Shown here piece by piece: positions 48,241 to 61,538 of a stretch of 64,000 nucleotides of DNA (position 1 is the stretch's first letter; every line of letters starts with the position of its first letter). Made by a program: the position numbers and the translations under genes. The notes beneath the pieces were generated by a model. That model was not told the origin of the DNA and did no database searches. It was given only the letters and a program-made list of their open reading frames with translations. This DNA is from Dimorphilus gyrociliatus (taxonomy: Eukaryota; Annelida; Polychaeta; Dinophilidae): the NCBI GenBank assembly GCA_904063045.1, contig CAJFCJ010000020.1, positions 736,916 through 800,915 on the forward strand, given 5' to 3'.

Positions 48241-51200
48241 TTAATCAACATCTTGACGAATAGCATCCATAAAACTCTGATTTTTCTCTTTCATACTTTC
48301 TTGTTGTTTATCATAAGCGTGTTTCTTTTCCTGTTGAGAAAAATTATGATACATTATCAATATTTTAATAATTTTCCTTTATATGGAACTTTTTTTGAAT
48401 AATACATTCTTACTCTTAATTAACTTAAATTAGTGTATTTAATTATTAAAATTTTATCTACGCCATTCTTAATTGTATACAATTGTGATAGTTATAATTA
48501 TGAATAATAAGAAAACAATTGAATTGTGAAGTGTTTCTTATCGGTCCATTTCCAATATTAAGTACGAAATTTCCCGTGTGATTAAACGTTTAATTCGTAT
48601 GCGCATGCGCAATTATTGAAAGTTAATAATAGTGATAACATTCTTTATTTATAAAAATAAAGACAGATAGTCTTACTGTTTTTTTTAAATGTTATTGATG
48701 TTCTATAGTTTTTTATACTGAGAACAAGAATACAGAAATCGATCCTGGTTGAGCATTAAAAATAGCATCGACTATTTAATTTATACTAATCAAAAAAGTC
48801 AAATATTTCTTTAATATTCCTTTATAAATATTAAATATATAGAACTGATATATGAATTGAATAGGCCTTTTAAAATATCATTCAGTGATTACCATCATAT
48901 CATTGTTTTCTTTCTTCCAACGTGTATCCAAGGATTCTGAGACTGTTGTTGTATCCTTTGACTAAATTGTAGATGTTATCTTGATTAATTATAAAAGAAT
49001 TTGTAGCATATAGAAAGAAACGACTTACTGATTGATTTGAATCTGTATCTGAATCTGAATCTGAATCTGCATCTGAAGAGCTTGAGCCTGTATCGTTCTC
49101 TGAATCACTCTCTTTTATTGTCGATAATTTATCTCTACTTTTAAAAAAAAAGGGAATTACTTGATTGCTTTTTATTTAATAGGAATAAACATAAGAGAGA
49201 AAATAGTATTTACTCATTTTCTCTGTCTGGATCTGCTGCTTGTAAATACTTTTTAATGTCATTATGACCATATTCCGCTGCAACGTCTGCAGCAGTTCTA
49301 TCATTACTATCTTTACAATTTAACAGAGTTTTCTCCTGCTGTACAAGCCATTTTACGCAATTAAAGTGTCCGCTAAAAAAATTGATTAAATTAGGTTAAT
49401 TGATTCTCTGTATAAATATATATGACATATATTTTTATTACTGTTTTGCAGCTAAGTGTAAGACTGTTTGATTCTCTCCCAAAGTTGTTCCTGTGAAGGA
49501 GGCGTCTTTTTGAAACAGGAGCTAATGAATAATTAATGTTAAGGTCAATAAAAAATTCAAGGTAAGGACGCGGTTACTATCTTAATTACCTTCAAGATAT
49601 TTGTATGGCCATTTATTACAGCTAAATGAACAGGTCTGTAACCGGTTGGTGAATCCTTCTCAACATCTGCATTATTTTCAAGGAGAAACTTGGTGATGTT
49701 TTCATGTCCTATCTCTGCTGCAATCATTATGGGCGTTTTTCCTTTCTCATCTGTCAAGCTTTAACGAACATTCAAAATTTTATAGGACTATTATTCCAAT
49801 ATCAACTTACTGCAATGTTTCTGAATCGTGTTTAATCCATCTTGTTACTAAATCTACATTTTTATCTCTTATTGCAGAATGTATTGAAGGCTGATTTAAG
49901 ATATCGTCAGCGCTATCTGGGATTGTCTATATATTTAAAATTATAGATAAATTTAGATTTAAGGCTTTATAATAAAGAAAATAAACTTTACACTTTCTCC
50001 TTCATCTTCGGAAGGTTGTTGAGCAACTCTATTACGATTACTTCCTAGTGTCGTTGTTGTTACAGCCACCGTTGTACCATCCGTTTCGTCGGTCTCAGTT
50101 ACTGCTGTAGAACTATTAGTATCCTGAGATGAAACTTTTGCTGAAAAAGAAAGATATAAGTCTGGTTTTTGTGTAGAAAAATGTAAAATTCGTAACTACA
50201 ATTTGTTGCAAGTTTGTCGTTGGTATCTGACTTAGAGGCAGAAGAGGTAGTAGAATTTTCCATAGGTTCTACGCCCGTAGACTTTTCATCTTTTTTAGAG
50301 TCGTCCTTAAATTCAATTGGAATAACTCGAACGTTGTTAGACTCTACTCTTTTAAACTTTTGGTAATTTGATTCTTGAGAGGAAGTGGTATTGCTATCAG
50401 TTTTTGAATCGGTAGCTGATGGACAATTTGACCTCTCTGTCGAAGATTGTTCATCAAGAGGTGCTTCTACAGGTTCGACTTGATCATCTATTGTTCTATT
50501 AGTTGTGGCATCTTCGGTAGTGCTCTCGTTTCCTATTTATTTTACGATTAATAGTTAAATACGGATTGTATATGAAGAAATTGATCAGTGATGTAGGCTT
50601 ACTTGCTGAAATAAAGGGTATGCGGGAAGTTACATATAATTTTCTGTAGGTTTTTTTATCATTGTGTTTTGCGGACAACCAACAATTATTTTCCACTTTA
50701 TACTGAGTCTCTAATTTCATATTTTGAATTAGAACGTTTTCTAATTGCCATTCCGCACCTGCGCAGGAGAAAGGAGTCAATATCACTCCAAAGTAAAGTA
50801 ATCAATTTAGCTTTCTTTAATCGATAATCAACCGATACTTTTCGAAAATTAATGCTGTATATAGATTATTCATTAAAAAGAATTACCTGGTTTTGTGCTG
50901 TCATGTCCTATTCCTATTTTAATAATATGTCCAACATTGGGCGCTTCGAATTCTAATTCATCCTTCTAATTAGTAGTATAAGGTAATTTATAATGTTACT
51001 GTTATAAATTTAAGATGGTATTTACCTGTCCCTGCTTGAAAAGCGGGCCACGTGTTAAACTTGTTAGTTGGATTGGTTTTGTTTTTCCGTTTTCACCATG
51101 AAGGACTAGTTTGATAGGAGCGTTTGTTCCTGATCCTACTATTGGTGATGTTTCAACCTCAATTCTGTATAACACCTTCTCTGCGTTTGGATCAACATCT

Positions 51201-54200
51201 TGTTCAATAGGATCGTAGTCATTAATGAGCTCGGTAGTTGTTTGTGTCTCCGTTGTTGTTGTTGTTGTTGTTGTTGCTTTTGCCTTGCGTTCTCCTTTCA
51301 TTTCTTCCGATAATTCAGGAGAGGAATATTCGTTTCCAATACTTCCGTCTCGCTTAGAAGAATGTTTTGAGTCTGAGGATGACGCATTAGAGGTTAAGGA
51401 ATAGCTTGAGCCAGAATAGGCGCTTCTGCTCTCAGTCGCTTTAGAAGTTATCGATGAATTCGAGTCGGACTCACTATCACTGTAAAGGTCAGTATTGAGG
51501 TTTTCCTCTATAAATAGTAATTTTATATACCTTCTGTCATATGACGCAGAAGACGCAGGTCTTTCAATTGACCTATTTTCTGGAGGAGGTCTTGGAGGGT
51601 ATGCAGACCGTGGTCTTCTATTTTTGTTTTGATCGTCGAAACTTGAGTAACTACTATGTTGACTCTTGGATCGGGAATCTTTCTCATCAGGCTTGAAAGT
51701 TAAATATAATAAAACTATAAAGTAAAATCTCTATTATTCAAAAAGATGCTCAATCTTACCGATTTCTCTTTTATTAAATATTTCCGTCCATGAATATCAT
51801 AAGCGTATTTCATTTTTTGTTCCTTCAAAATAGTAAAACAATATATAGAACCTAAAATTATTGTAATTGAAATTCAATAGAAACCGATTTCTTTTTGTCA
51901 GCGATACTCTCCGGTTTGTTCTCTGCTTCGTCCATGTCTTGAGTTTTTTCCTGGAAATTTAGATTAAAAACACTTTGGTAATTTATTATAAATCGATCTT
52001 TTTTTATTACGCTGGCAACGATGAGCCGAGTAGCAACACTAATTAATCTTTTGGCTTCTCCCCTAGATATTGTTGTAGGTGGAGCACTTCTTAAAACTGG
52101 ATATCCTCCTCTAAGTTTACTGTTAAATAGAGACAAGTAAGGAAATTGTTAGTAAATATTTACAGTAGAATTCTTTGGAATATATTAAGAGGAGCCTGGA
52201 TCTACCTGGAATTTTTTGGTACATTCCTACTAAATCCATTAGGGTGGCTTTGGGGTTTTATAACCATACCTTTCCTTGTTCTCAAATAATATGATGAATC
52301 GAGTTCTAGAGGCTAAAGTTTTATATATATATATATAGATATATATACTTATAAATATTTAATAATTCAAGAAGGAGAGTTAGTTCACTGCACACCTTTT
52401 TAGCAGGTTGATCCTAAATAAAAAAAATGAAAAGAGAAAAATAGTTTATAGAGGGATTACAAGTGTTATGAAAAAAAAAACAACAACACAAGATAAATGT
52501 GCTATTTGTTTGTATTCATAAGATTGATAATAAAGAATAACAACACACATAGATTCATTAATTAATCTGAGTAGTGTGTGTGCTAATAGGGATACAAAAT
52601 ATTATAGTTTAGATATTATACTCCATAGTTGCCGATGAAAGGAGAGATATTATTAGCCGTATAATTTAGAGTTAATCGGTTTATGAGTATTATATCTTAA
52701 TGGGGATGGAGAGGCTATCCCCTATTCTTTTAGTTTGGTTTTCCCTATAATTTTACATATTTAATATCTTACCACGAATGAATATTGCTTCATATAACGA
52801 TTCAATTTCCTTTTTACTATTCTTTCTCGATAAACTAAATCATCGATCTAAAATCAGAAAACAATAATAAGACAATATGAATACTTTAACAATAAAATAT
52901 TATTAGTAAGAATTATGCTCTCTTCCTAATATAATAGCGAAGAGAGGTGGAAGAGCGGGGGGGGAGGTCGAGGGTGGAAACAAAATATTGTTTTTCTATT
53001 AAAAAAAAACCAGAAAAAGCAAGTTAAGCCGTTGTTAAATACATTGTTTACTTTTTTGCAATAAATAGTGTTTCTCTGCCTGTACTAGCTGATGATAAAT
53101 TACAATTCCATATGGGCAATAAAAAAAAAACATGCACAGTATGCTGGAAGACTAAGAAGAGAAGATCAATTTATAACTAATTCATTTATTCGTTTATTGA
53201 TTTATTGTCTCGATTATTTTACATGTTCATAGTTTTTTTTTAATAAAAAAAATTAATTTTATTAAAAGGAAACTCAGAATCTTTAGTAGGAAAGCTACTT
53301 TTTTAAATATAAATAAGCTATATAAACCATATTACAAAGTCTATAGATATACAACATTTATATAGTATATACTGTATATATATATATATATACATCATAA
53401 AAGTTTTGACATAAAATTATTTTACTGTATATCGAAGAGTTTTAGATATTTAATTGGATTTTAATTAATTAGTAGAATGAATTTAAAATACTATTAAAGA
53501 AATGGAACATTTCTTATAGAAGTTATAAGAGAAAATTGAAAGCTAAGAAACTTTGAAGTGTATATTTGTACAAGTTAAATAAACCTATTTTCTATTATTA
53601 ATATACCATATTTACTAGAGTGATCGAGGTGCAAAAAGAAGTTGGTATATAGGTAAAAATCGTTATTTTAACTATAAATATATGAATATAACTTATATAT
53701 ATTTTAATTTATAATGTGATGGAATATAATGGAAACTATTTTCAGCAAATTAGAAAGATGGAGAGTAAAATATGAATAAATTGGTGGGTGTGATGGAATA
53801 TATATATATTAGTATATAAACTAATATAGATAGATATCTATTATATAGTAAAAGTATAATTTTACTGAGAGATATATAATCAATATATAATAAAACCAAT
53901 AAATAAAAAAATAGAGTAATCTCTACGATATACTTGAACACTTTTCTATTTTGTTAAATATCATTAGTAGAGGCGAAAAAAGCTTATTAAATTGCTTGAA
54001 TATTCATTTCTATAGTGATGGTTTATTTTTTTCTTTTTTAAATTAACTAACCCAAAAATTTGTTATAAAAATACCAAAAGTATTAGCTGTCGTCTATTTA
54101 ATTGATTATTCTCTGTCTAAAAATCAATTTGGGATGGTATTTCCTTTTTAGAATGTGTTTACTCAATCAAATCGGTAACGATACTTACTCTTTTAAATTG

Positions 54201-54557
54201 AGTCAATTGTACTCGAACGTCATGAGGGGAAAAGTAGTGCTTCAAAGGTCGGTCGTGCAATCCATCGTATTGTAAAGTTGGCCTCTAAACGAAGCGATAC
54301 ATACCCTTTTGTTATCTTTATCTTGAAAAAATTTTCATTTTCTCGTTTACTTGTTGTATGACTTACCCTTCTTATAGGGGGATGATCAAGTTTTGGACAA
54401 TCTGGCCCTGATAAATCAAATCCGTCTTCTAACCTCTTCAGTTGAAAATAGTGTTTTCTATCATATAAAGTTGCAGTATTAAAGAACAGTCGACTGAGAT
54501 ATTTATTAATACAAACAATTTTTTCGATACAGATTTTATCACATCCTGAGATGTCAT
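48241..54557 (-). CDS. Uncharacterised PLAT-domain plus ankyrin-repeat protein
   Basis: Large multi-exon gene, proposed ATG 54557 (MTSQDVIKS), stop 48241. N-terminal conserved-looking blocks: about 54363-54434 (EDGFDLSGPDCPKLDHPP), 54191-54287 (RPTLQYDGLHDRPLKHYFS) and about 52774-52850 (VYRERIVKRKLNRYMKQY). Then 52200-52310, 51858-52136, a Ser/Arg-rich region (51303-51690) and a PLAT/LH2 domain over about 50560-51190: VLYRIEVETSPIVGSGTNAPIKLVLHG, LFKQGQKDELEFEAPNVGHIIKIGIGHD, WQLENVLIQNM and NNCWLSA, read here as separate exon blocks. A Ser/Thr-rich linker follows (50000-50480), then about four ankyrin repeats (49200-49900: GKTPIMIAAEIGHENI, YRPVHLAVINGHTNI, QTVLHLAAKQGHFNC, RTAADVAAEYGHNDI). 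Last come a (SD)n stretch and a charged C-terminus. PLAT domains bind lipid or membrane proteins; ankyrin repeats bind proteins. I do not know this architecture as a named family. Confidence 0.75.
49032..49074. repeat. Coding hexamer repeat (TCTGAA)n
   Basis: About seven imperfect TCTGAA/TCTGTA/TCTGCA units inside the PLAT-ankyrin coding sequence. Read on the minus strand they encode an alternating Ser-Asp run near the C-terminus. Confidence 0.9.
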
Positions 54558-54905
54558 GTTACCGCTGGAAGTCTTTTCTTCAGTTATCAAGCAAATTTTA
54601 ACTATCCTCTCAGGTTATAAAATATTAGGACTAAATGGCCTTTCCAATTTCTTTCTATTTTCTAATCTGCCTCAATGTAACTGCTGTCGCTAAGGACTCA
54701 ACAAATAAGATATTGGCAACAGATGTCGTTTGCGGAATATTGCTTTTACATAGCGAGTAGCGACATCTATATTAGCGCAAAAGCTACTTTCTGTAGGTTT
54801 TCGCTATATCTTTCAATAGCTAGGTCACCTTTAACCAAAATAATATTTGTTAGCCAATCTTTCTTAGACCCTAGTGTTCTCCTGGTTGGCGGATTTCAAC
54901 TATTG

Positions 54906-54939
<34 letters not shown>

Positions 54940-55862
54940 AATAGAGAAAGCCAATAAGATAATTTGAATCCTCTGTAAATTTTCTTAAAATTTGATATAT
55001 TTACACTTGTTGAATTTTCCACCCAACGTGCTGGCCACATCTGTTCTAATCAAAGTTCGAACGCCTTTTCACATAAATATTTACTAAACCTAATATAAAA
55101 AGCTTGAATAACATAAAACTTAAGGGAAAACTTACGTTCAAAAGTTCAAAAAGAATAGAATATATTTATTTAACAAATTGACGCTAATAAGAAAGTATAC
55201 TATTAAAAACGTATTAACAAAGTAAAATGAGGCACTTTTAAAGCCCTAATACTACTAATATATCAGTAATTCATGCCTTCTCGTATTGTTTTCTTATTTT
55301 TGGCCCCAAAACAAACTCTAGTATATCAAAGAATGTTAAATAAAAATTGTATATTAATGGGCCATAAATAATTGGAATTTTTTTATAGGGTGAAAGTTAA
55401 CGGTACTTTTAAAAGTATATGCAGTATATACTATATATATATATATATATTCAGTATATATATATAAAATATATAGTAGGTACTTAACATTTTCCTTGTC
55501 TTTGTAATTTATATTACCATAAATTCCAGAGATAATTAATATTTATTGTGTTTAAAAGAACGCTTACTTAATAATATGTTCATATTAATTAATATATCCT
55601 GCATATATTTGCATTTTAATAAATATATTCAAATATAATATATAAATAATGTATTCATATTTATTAATATATTCAAATACTTTTAAATTACTTTCTCGGG
55701 TATAGTAAGACTAGTTTATACAACGTATACGTGTGTATGCCGCAAGAGGGCCTTGACTTTAAATCAGCCAACAGCGTTATCTCAATTTCAATTCTCCTAT
55801 CGGACAATTATCCAATCTACCTGCCATTTTATAAAAAGGCATTGAAGAGTTAAAAAGGGGAA
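54558..55862. promoter_or_regulatory. Intergenic between divergent PLAT-ankyrin and fibulin-like genes
   Basis: 1.3 kb without a supported gene. Contains the (GA)n tract at 54909-54936 and a run of AT repeats at about 55424-55475. The promoter of the fibulin-like gene should lie in its right part; a TATAAAAAGG stretch at about 55830-55840 is some 25-30 nt before the ATG. Confidence 0.5.
54909..54936. repeat. (GA)n microsatellite
   Basis: Uninterrupted AG/GA dinucleotide run of about 28 nt. Confidence 0.95.
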
Positions 55863-58800
55863 ATGGACGTTGGTTTAGTTAGTATTCTATTACTAAGTTT
55901 ATTAGTTTTCTCTTCTGGTAAGTGAACTTTGCCTTCTATTTAAACGAAAGAAAAGACAATTGAAAGAGTAATTCGAATTGAATAATTCTTTTAGTAAGAG
56001 ATAACATAGACGTTCATACATACACGCACGCATATATATATATATATATATATATACTTATACAGTATATACATTCTGTATATAAATAATATAAATACAC
56101 TATATATTCTGTATATCTATACATATGTTTTTTATAAATACAGCTTCTATTATATCCGTTCGCTTCAAATGCTGCGAAATAGGAAAAAAGTACTACGAAC
56201 AAAATTTACTTTGCCCCTATCAACTTTTAAACGATACTATGCTTAGGCAACAGTTGATAGATGATAGAGACTTCCAAGTTTGCAGGGTGATAAGTAAGAG
56301 AAGGATACGATAATATTATTCATCTTGGTTTTATATTTTTATTCCCTTTTTCATGATAACTCTTCGTATAGGTCAAGTTTGTTGTATAAAGAATTGGAGG
56401 AAATTTCAATGTTCAGAAGGTAAAGGTATCGCTTATTCTGGTAGAGCTTGCCCTAAATCCTTCTCTAAACCTGAACTATACGAATCAAAGGTAGGGAAAA
56501 TTGAAGTATTCTCGTTGTAGGTTTTCCCGCTAAAAGTTTCTTTGAGATATATAATTCATTTATCGTCTTTTTGTTTACTCTAAAAATATCAAAATGATAG
56601 CAGACGTTTATTTAGAAATATAATGGTCGTATTATTAAGAGCTCTTGTAAAATCTAGTTTAAATGATCATGATGATTTATTATTTTGTTACAGAAATGCT
56701 GCAAATGCTGTCAATTAGGCCTATTGGCTAAAGAAACGTTACGATTAAGTTGCTCACAAATGCAGAGTAAGGTTCCGCATTGCGGTTCAGTCTTCTACGA
56801 ATGCTGTTCGGGAAGAGAAGAACCAGGAATGGGATCTTCACCTGCTCAATGCCCGGCAAACTGTCGCCAAAAATGCGATCAAAGAAGCGGGAAACCTATT
56901 TGCGGATGTTACAAAGGATATAAATTGAATAAGGATAAAGCTACGTGTAATGGTAAAGAGAAACATATATTTATATTTCAACTTCTTTTTCTAATAAAAA
57001 AGAAAATGAATGTTTGTACAGACGTTGATGAGTGTGCGAAAAATCCGTGTAAATCGTTCGAAAGATGCCTAAATACCGTTGGAAGTTACAAATGCGAAAA
57101 GATACCGACAACCACTGGAAAGACTACGAAGATAACTACTACCCTTAAAACAACGACAGCTAGACCTAGTTGTGGTGCGGGATATTTCTACGATGATACA
57201 GAAAAGGATTGCCTAGGTATTTATACAATTTAGGTATTTTATTCAAGTTGGTACGATCATAAAATAACTTAGATAGCGCCATCTATCATTTCGCCCCGGT
57301 AAATATTTACCGTTTAAACATAAAACTATCTCTAGCTTTCAAGTCATTACGTAATCTCAATTTATCAAAGAGAATAGGAAAATTAACTTGCTGTTCACAG
57401 ACATCGACGAGTGCAAACAATCAGATTTACACAACTGCCACGGTGCTTATCAGCGCTGTTGGAACACACCGGGTAGTTTTATTTGTAACTGCCCAAGTGG
57501 ATTCAAGTACCATTCAAAATCTGGTGATTGTGTCGATATAAATGAGTGTGAAGCTCCTCATTTGAATGGCTGTAAGGCTGGTATGAGATGTGAGAACAAT
57601 GTTGGCTCTTACAAATGTCGTAGAGCGGCAGGATGCGGAAGCGGCTATACTCTAGATGAGATTAGCCAGGAATGCTTCGGTAGGCCTATTCCTTCTTCTC
57701 TTATCATCACACTTGATTAGCAGTCTTCCATTTAAATATTTGTAGATATTAATGAATGCGAAGTTGGAACACACGGCTGCATGATTTGGCAGAATTGTAT
57801 AAATTTACTTGGTTCAAATAGTTGCATAAGGAAGAACTGTACAGTAGGATATCGGCTCAATTACAAAACTGGAGAATGTTCTTTAATACCGTGTAATCCT
57901 GGTTATTCTGCCTTAAAAACAGGAAGATGCGAAGACATCAATGAATGTAAAGCATCGAAAAATCCTTGTTCAGAAGGAGAAGAAGAATGTATAAATACTC
58001 CTGGTTCCTTCGTTTGCAAGATTATCCGTACTTGCCCAAAGGGTTTTATATTGGATAACTCGATTACTGAGTTGGACTGCGTCGATTTAAACGAATGTGC
58101 TATTAATGGCTCTATCTGCGAGGATTCTAAAATGAAATGCTTAAATACCTATGGTTCTTATATTTGTGAATGCCCCAGAGGATATGCGAAAAGTGGATCA
58201 TCCTGCGAAGGTTCGGTGAAAAACAAGAAAAATAATAGTTTTATTTATTTTTTGTCCTAACTTTCCCTCTTACTAAAAAAAACGAGATAAAAAAAATAGC
58301 ATTATTTCTTACGTAGATATCAACGAATGCTTGGAAGAGAGGCGTTACTCGGGGCGAATATGCCCCGAAAATTCGGATTGCATCAACACAAAAGGTTCCT
58401 ATTACTGTGAATGTAGAATAGGCTTTGCGAAGAAAAACGATATGTGCCAGGGTAACTTTTCATTTCTTCTATCTCTCTACAATTCTAGTATTTTGCTTCT
58501 GTTTTAATTAAATTTCAAAACTTAAAACAGATGTTGACGAATGCCAGATAGGAGGAAACGATTGCGAGCAACTTTGCTTTAATAGATTCGGGTCGTACGG
58601 TTGCTCTTGTAGGAAAGGATATAGACTAGGAACGGATCGTAAATCTTGTATAGATTATGACGAATGTAAAACTGGTCCCTATCCTTGTTATGGATTATGC
58701 AAGAACAAAGCAGGAAGTTTCGAATGCAGTTGTCCATCCGGTTATAAATTAGATTGGAGTGGTAGAATATGTAAGGATATCGACGAGTGTCAGAGCAGAA

Positions 58801-59375
58801 ATGCCTGTCGTTACAATCAGCTCTGTGTCAACAAGAAAGGTTCGCACACTTGTGTAAGTAAAGTTTGTCCAAGGGGATATTCAAAGAAATTAGCTTATGG
58901 GCGAATTAGCTGTATTAATAGGGCGAGAACGTTTTGCAACAACAGAGGGGGTAAATGTAAAAGGAAGCCATGGAAAGTTGAATATCACTATTCAAGCTTC
59001 GCTGCTGAACATTCAGCCGTTCAAGATGTATTTTCCATTAAGGGTCCTTTCATTAAAAGAATTTCGATTAAATTTGAATTTGGAGTTGAATATTGCCATT
59101 TGAAAAATGGTACTAAATTGGATTTGGCCTCATATTTTAGACTCTACGTGCATCCGAATCGTTCTCACGAAGCTATATTGAAAACTACGAGGCAGTTACC
59201 ATCCAACTCTGAGATATCTATAAAAGTTCTTATGCACAAATATTCAAAACAAAGAGGTCAAGTGGATCGTTATGTTTCCATGGCAGAGCATCATCTCATT
59301 ATGTTCGTTACGAAACTCCCTTGGCCAGTTAGTAGAGTTAATAGAAGAAGACGTAGATACTACGCTCTACACTAG
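55863..59375 (+). CDS. Fibulin-like extracellular matrix protein
   Basis: Secreted calcium-binding matrix glycoprotein. Exon 1 (55863 to about 55918) is a signal peptide ([19 protein letters not shown]). Anaphylatoxin-like Cys-rich modules follow in three exons: [27 protein letters not shown] and [12 protein letters not shown] with FYECCSG, as in fibulin-1/2. Then one EGF module ([20 protein letters not shown]) and ten calcium-binding EGF modules, each begun by a D-x-D/N-E-C: near 57022, 57398, 57536, 57742, 57930, 58084, 58316, 58530, 58655 and 58775. A Thr-rich linker ([20 protein letters not shown]) sits after the first. A non-EGF C-terminal domain of about 160 residues (58860-59375) ends in [11 protein letters not shown], then RRRRR and stop TAG, in the place of the fibulin-type module. 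Overall order matches fibulin-1/2; the exact paralogue cannot be told. Confidence 0.9.
56033..56056. repeat. (AT)n microsatellite in fibulin-like intron 1
   Basis: AT dinucleotide run between the signal-peptide exon and the first Cys-rich exon, followed by tatacagtatatac-type sequence. Confidence 0.9.
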
Positions 59376-59702
59376 ATGGCAACACTTGAAGATCACCTAA
59401 ATATCAAAAAGATTTTCTACGATTTATTGTACTAAAGCTATGTATTGTACTCTTTATCTATTATTGATGACTTTCAAATAAAATTCTGTAGATAAAAAAT
59501 ATATAGTTGTTTCTGGGAAGGAAGTTTTATTGTTCCTAGCTAAATAGTATTAGCAAAATACTAGGCAACGAATAGCACAAATCAATCAAGATTTTCAATA
59601 AGTATTACTATTCGATTGTTACTAAATTTGGGTGTGCTCTGAAACAACTAAATGAAGAATTTATACTTATAAAAAGCATTTATCGTCTCCTATTATTGAA
59701 AA
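59376..59702. other. Intergenic between fibulin-like gene and GST
   Basis: 327 nt. An AATAAA-type signal (tcaaataaaattc) near 59475-59490 probably ends the fibulin-like transcript. The rest should be the GST promoter. Confidence 0.55.
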
Positions 59703-61538
59703 ATGGCTAACAACAAAGGAAATAGTTTAATTTTTTACATGTTCGAATTAAATACAAGCTGTAGAGCTGTATATATACTTATTGAAGAGCTTAACATTGA
59801 AGCTACAATTCAAAAGATCGATATGAGAAAGGGTGAACACTTAACAGACGATTTTAAGCAGGTAAATTTTCAAAAATGAGAAAAAAATATATAAAAGTAT
59901 TTGTTAAATTCATTTGTTTGCCTTTTCATTGAAAAGAATCAGTTTTCAATCCTAGTGCACCTCTAAACCTCATTAGTCTTTCTCTTCGCCCCATTTTCTT
60001 CAACATTTGCGTTGCAAGTTTAAAAAGAGATTGTGGGAAAATCTTATTAAAAGGTTATATATCTAACAACCAGATATTGGGGGAATTCCAGTTATTTTTT
60101 TATCTAATATGCATATAAAAGAGAAATATGAATAATTTATCAAAGAAATAGGTAAAATTAGAACCCTTCAAGATTGTAGAATAGGGGGCTTTTTTAGACA
60201 AGATAAGGAAAAGGGTAAAGGGACAAAACAATTATAAAATAATTTCATAGTTGTGTGCATTACTGTTATATATAATTCATAGTTCAAAAATATCATTATT
60301 AACTGATAAAGAAGTTCCTACATGGGGTATTTCTCTATTATTATTCTCGAAATAGTGTTCAATTTACTATAGCAATGCTATTCAACGTTCATCAAAAGAA
60401 TATAATAAAAATTTGATAAAAATTAAATCTATTTATCCATTTTAATAGAAGAAATGAAATATGCAAATGACTTTTTAGTTATATAAGACAAATAGATAAC
60501 ATAATTTAAATCAATAAAGAGTATTTCAAATATTTAAAAAAAATATATATACATTACACTTTGTAGATAAGTCCTCTAGGACAACTGCCTGTTATGATCG
60601 ATAATGGATTAAAATTAAGCGAATCGTGAGTTACTATTTTAGTAATATTAGGTTGACTTTTATAGTGTTCGAAACTCAGATAAGACAGGAGAGAGATAAA
60701 CTGAGATAGATGCATCATATATAAATTTAAATATATATATATTTATTTTTTTAAAGTTGCTACTATTTAATGCTGATCTGACAAAAAAATAAAAGACAAC
60801 CTTAACATTTTAGTAAACAATTTATTTTGTGCGTTTTTCAACATTCTATGGTTTCTATTGCAGATCGGCTATCTTATGTTACTTGGTTGAACAGTACGGA
60901 AATGAGGAACAACAAAATAAATTAATGGGCATCAACGATATTAAAATAAGAGCAAAGATTCAAATGGCTCTTTACTTTAATGTATCACGTTTCTACAAAC
61001 CTGTCGCAGACTGGTTGGTGCGTGTTCATTATACTATTTACATGCAATACCTTTTCAAATGTCACTATTTTCAATAACTTAGTCGAATATCAACAGTATT
61101 CTTATTAAACATAACATGACGTTACATTATTATTTAACTACGTGACTTGAAATATTTTATCATTTTATGAAAAATTTAAAAGCTTAAAGTTTTCATCTAT
61201 TTGTTCGATAGAGACCTCAAATCTTTAGAGGAAGCCGACCAACTGAAGGAGAATGCCTAAAACTTAAAGAGGCTTTGAGGCAGTTAAACTCTCTTATAAA
61301 GTCGTATTCAAAATACGTAGCCGGAAGTGATGAACCGACTGTAGCCGATATTGCGCTGTTTTCGTCCGTTTCATTCTTGCAAGTTCTCAATTATAACTTG
61401 TTGCAATACAATAGTCTTTGGAATTGGTTGAAACGCTTGAAAAAGAGCTCTTTAGAATTGCCTATTGGAAAGAGTTTGATCTCTTTACAGGAATGGCAGG
61501 AGGAACTAAATGCTAAAAGCAATGAAAACGATTGCTAA
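59703..61538 (+). CDS. Glutathione S-transferase, theta/delta-like
   Basis: Cytosolic detoxification enzyme joining glutathione to electrophiles. ATG at 59703. Exon 1 to about 59859 gives the thioredoxin-fold start IFYMFELNTSCRAVYILIEELN; the Ser/Cys after the first strand is the place of the catalytic Ser in theta/delta classes. Exon at about 60567-60627 gives PLGQLPVMIDNGLKLSES, where the cis-Pro and the glutathione-gamma-Glu Glu-Ser pair sit, and splices to SAILCYLVEQYG (60863 on). The C-terminal all-helical domain is split at about 61015/61212 and holds YVAGSDEPTVADIALFSSV, the N-capping box ADIA. Stop at 61538. Exon 1 and 2 are parted by a 0.7 kb AT-rich intron, long for this locus. Class within GSTs is inferred. 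Confidence 0.88.

Noticed and set aside
49032-49074. Possible CRISPR-like or satellite repeat array
   Set aside because: It is a coding TCTGAA hexamer run giving Ser-Asp repeats; there are no spacers.
53750-53941. 63-codon Ile/Tyr-rich minus-strand ORF
   Set aside because: Made almost entirely of ATA/TAT repeats within the large intron.
54723-54944. 73-codon plus-strand ORF ending in Arg-Glu repeats
   Set aside because: The Arg-Glu run is the (GA)n microsatellite; the rest has no support and lies between divergent genes.
57225-57390. Apparent stop and restart within the fibulin-like gene
   Set aside because: Explained by an ordinary intron between the CDS blocks ending DTEKDCL and beginning DIDEC; not a broken gene.
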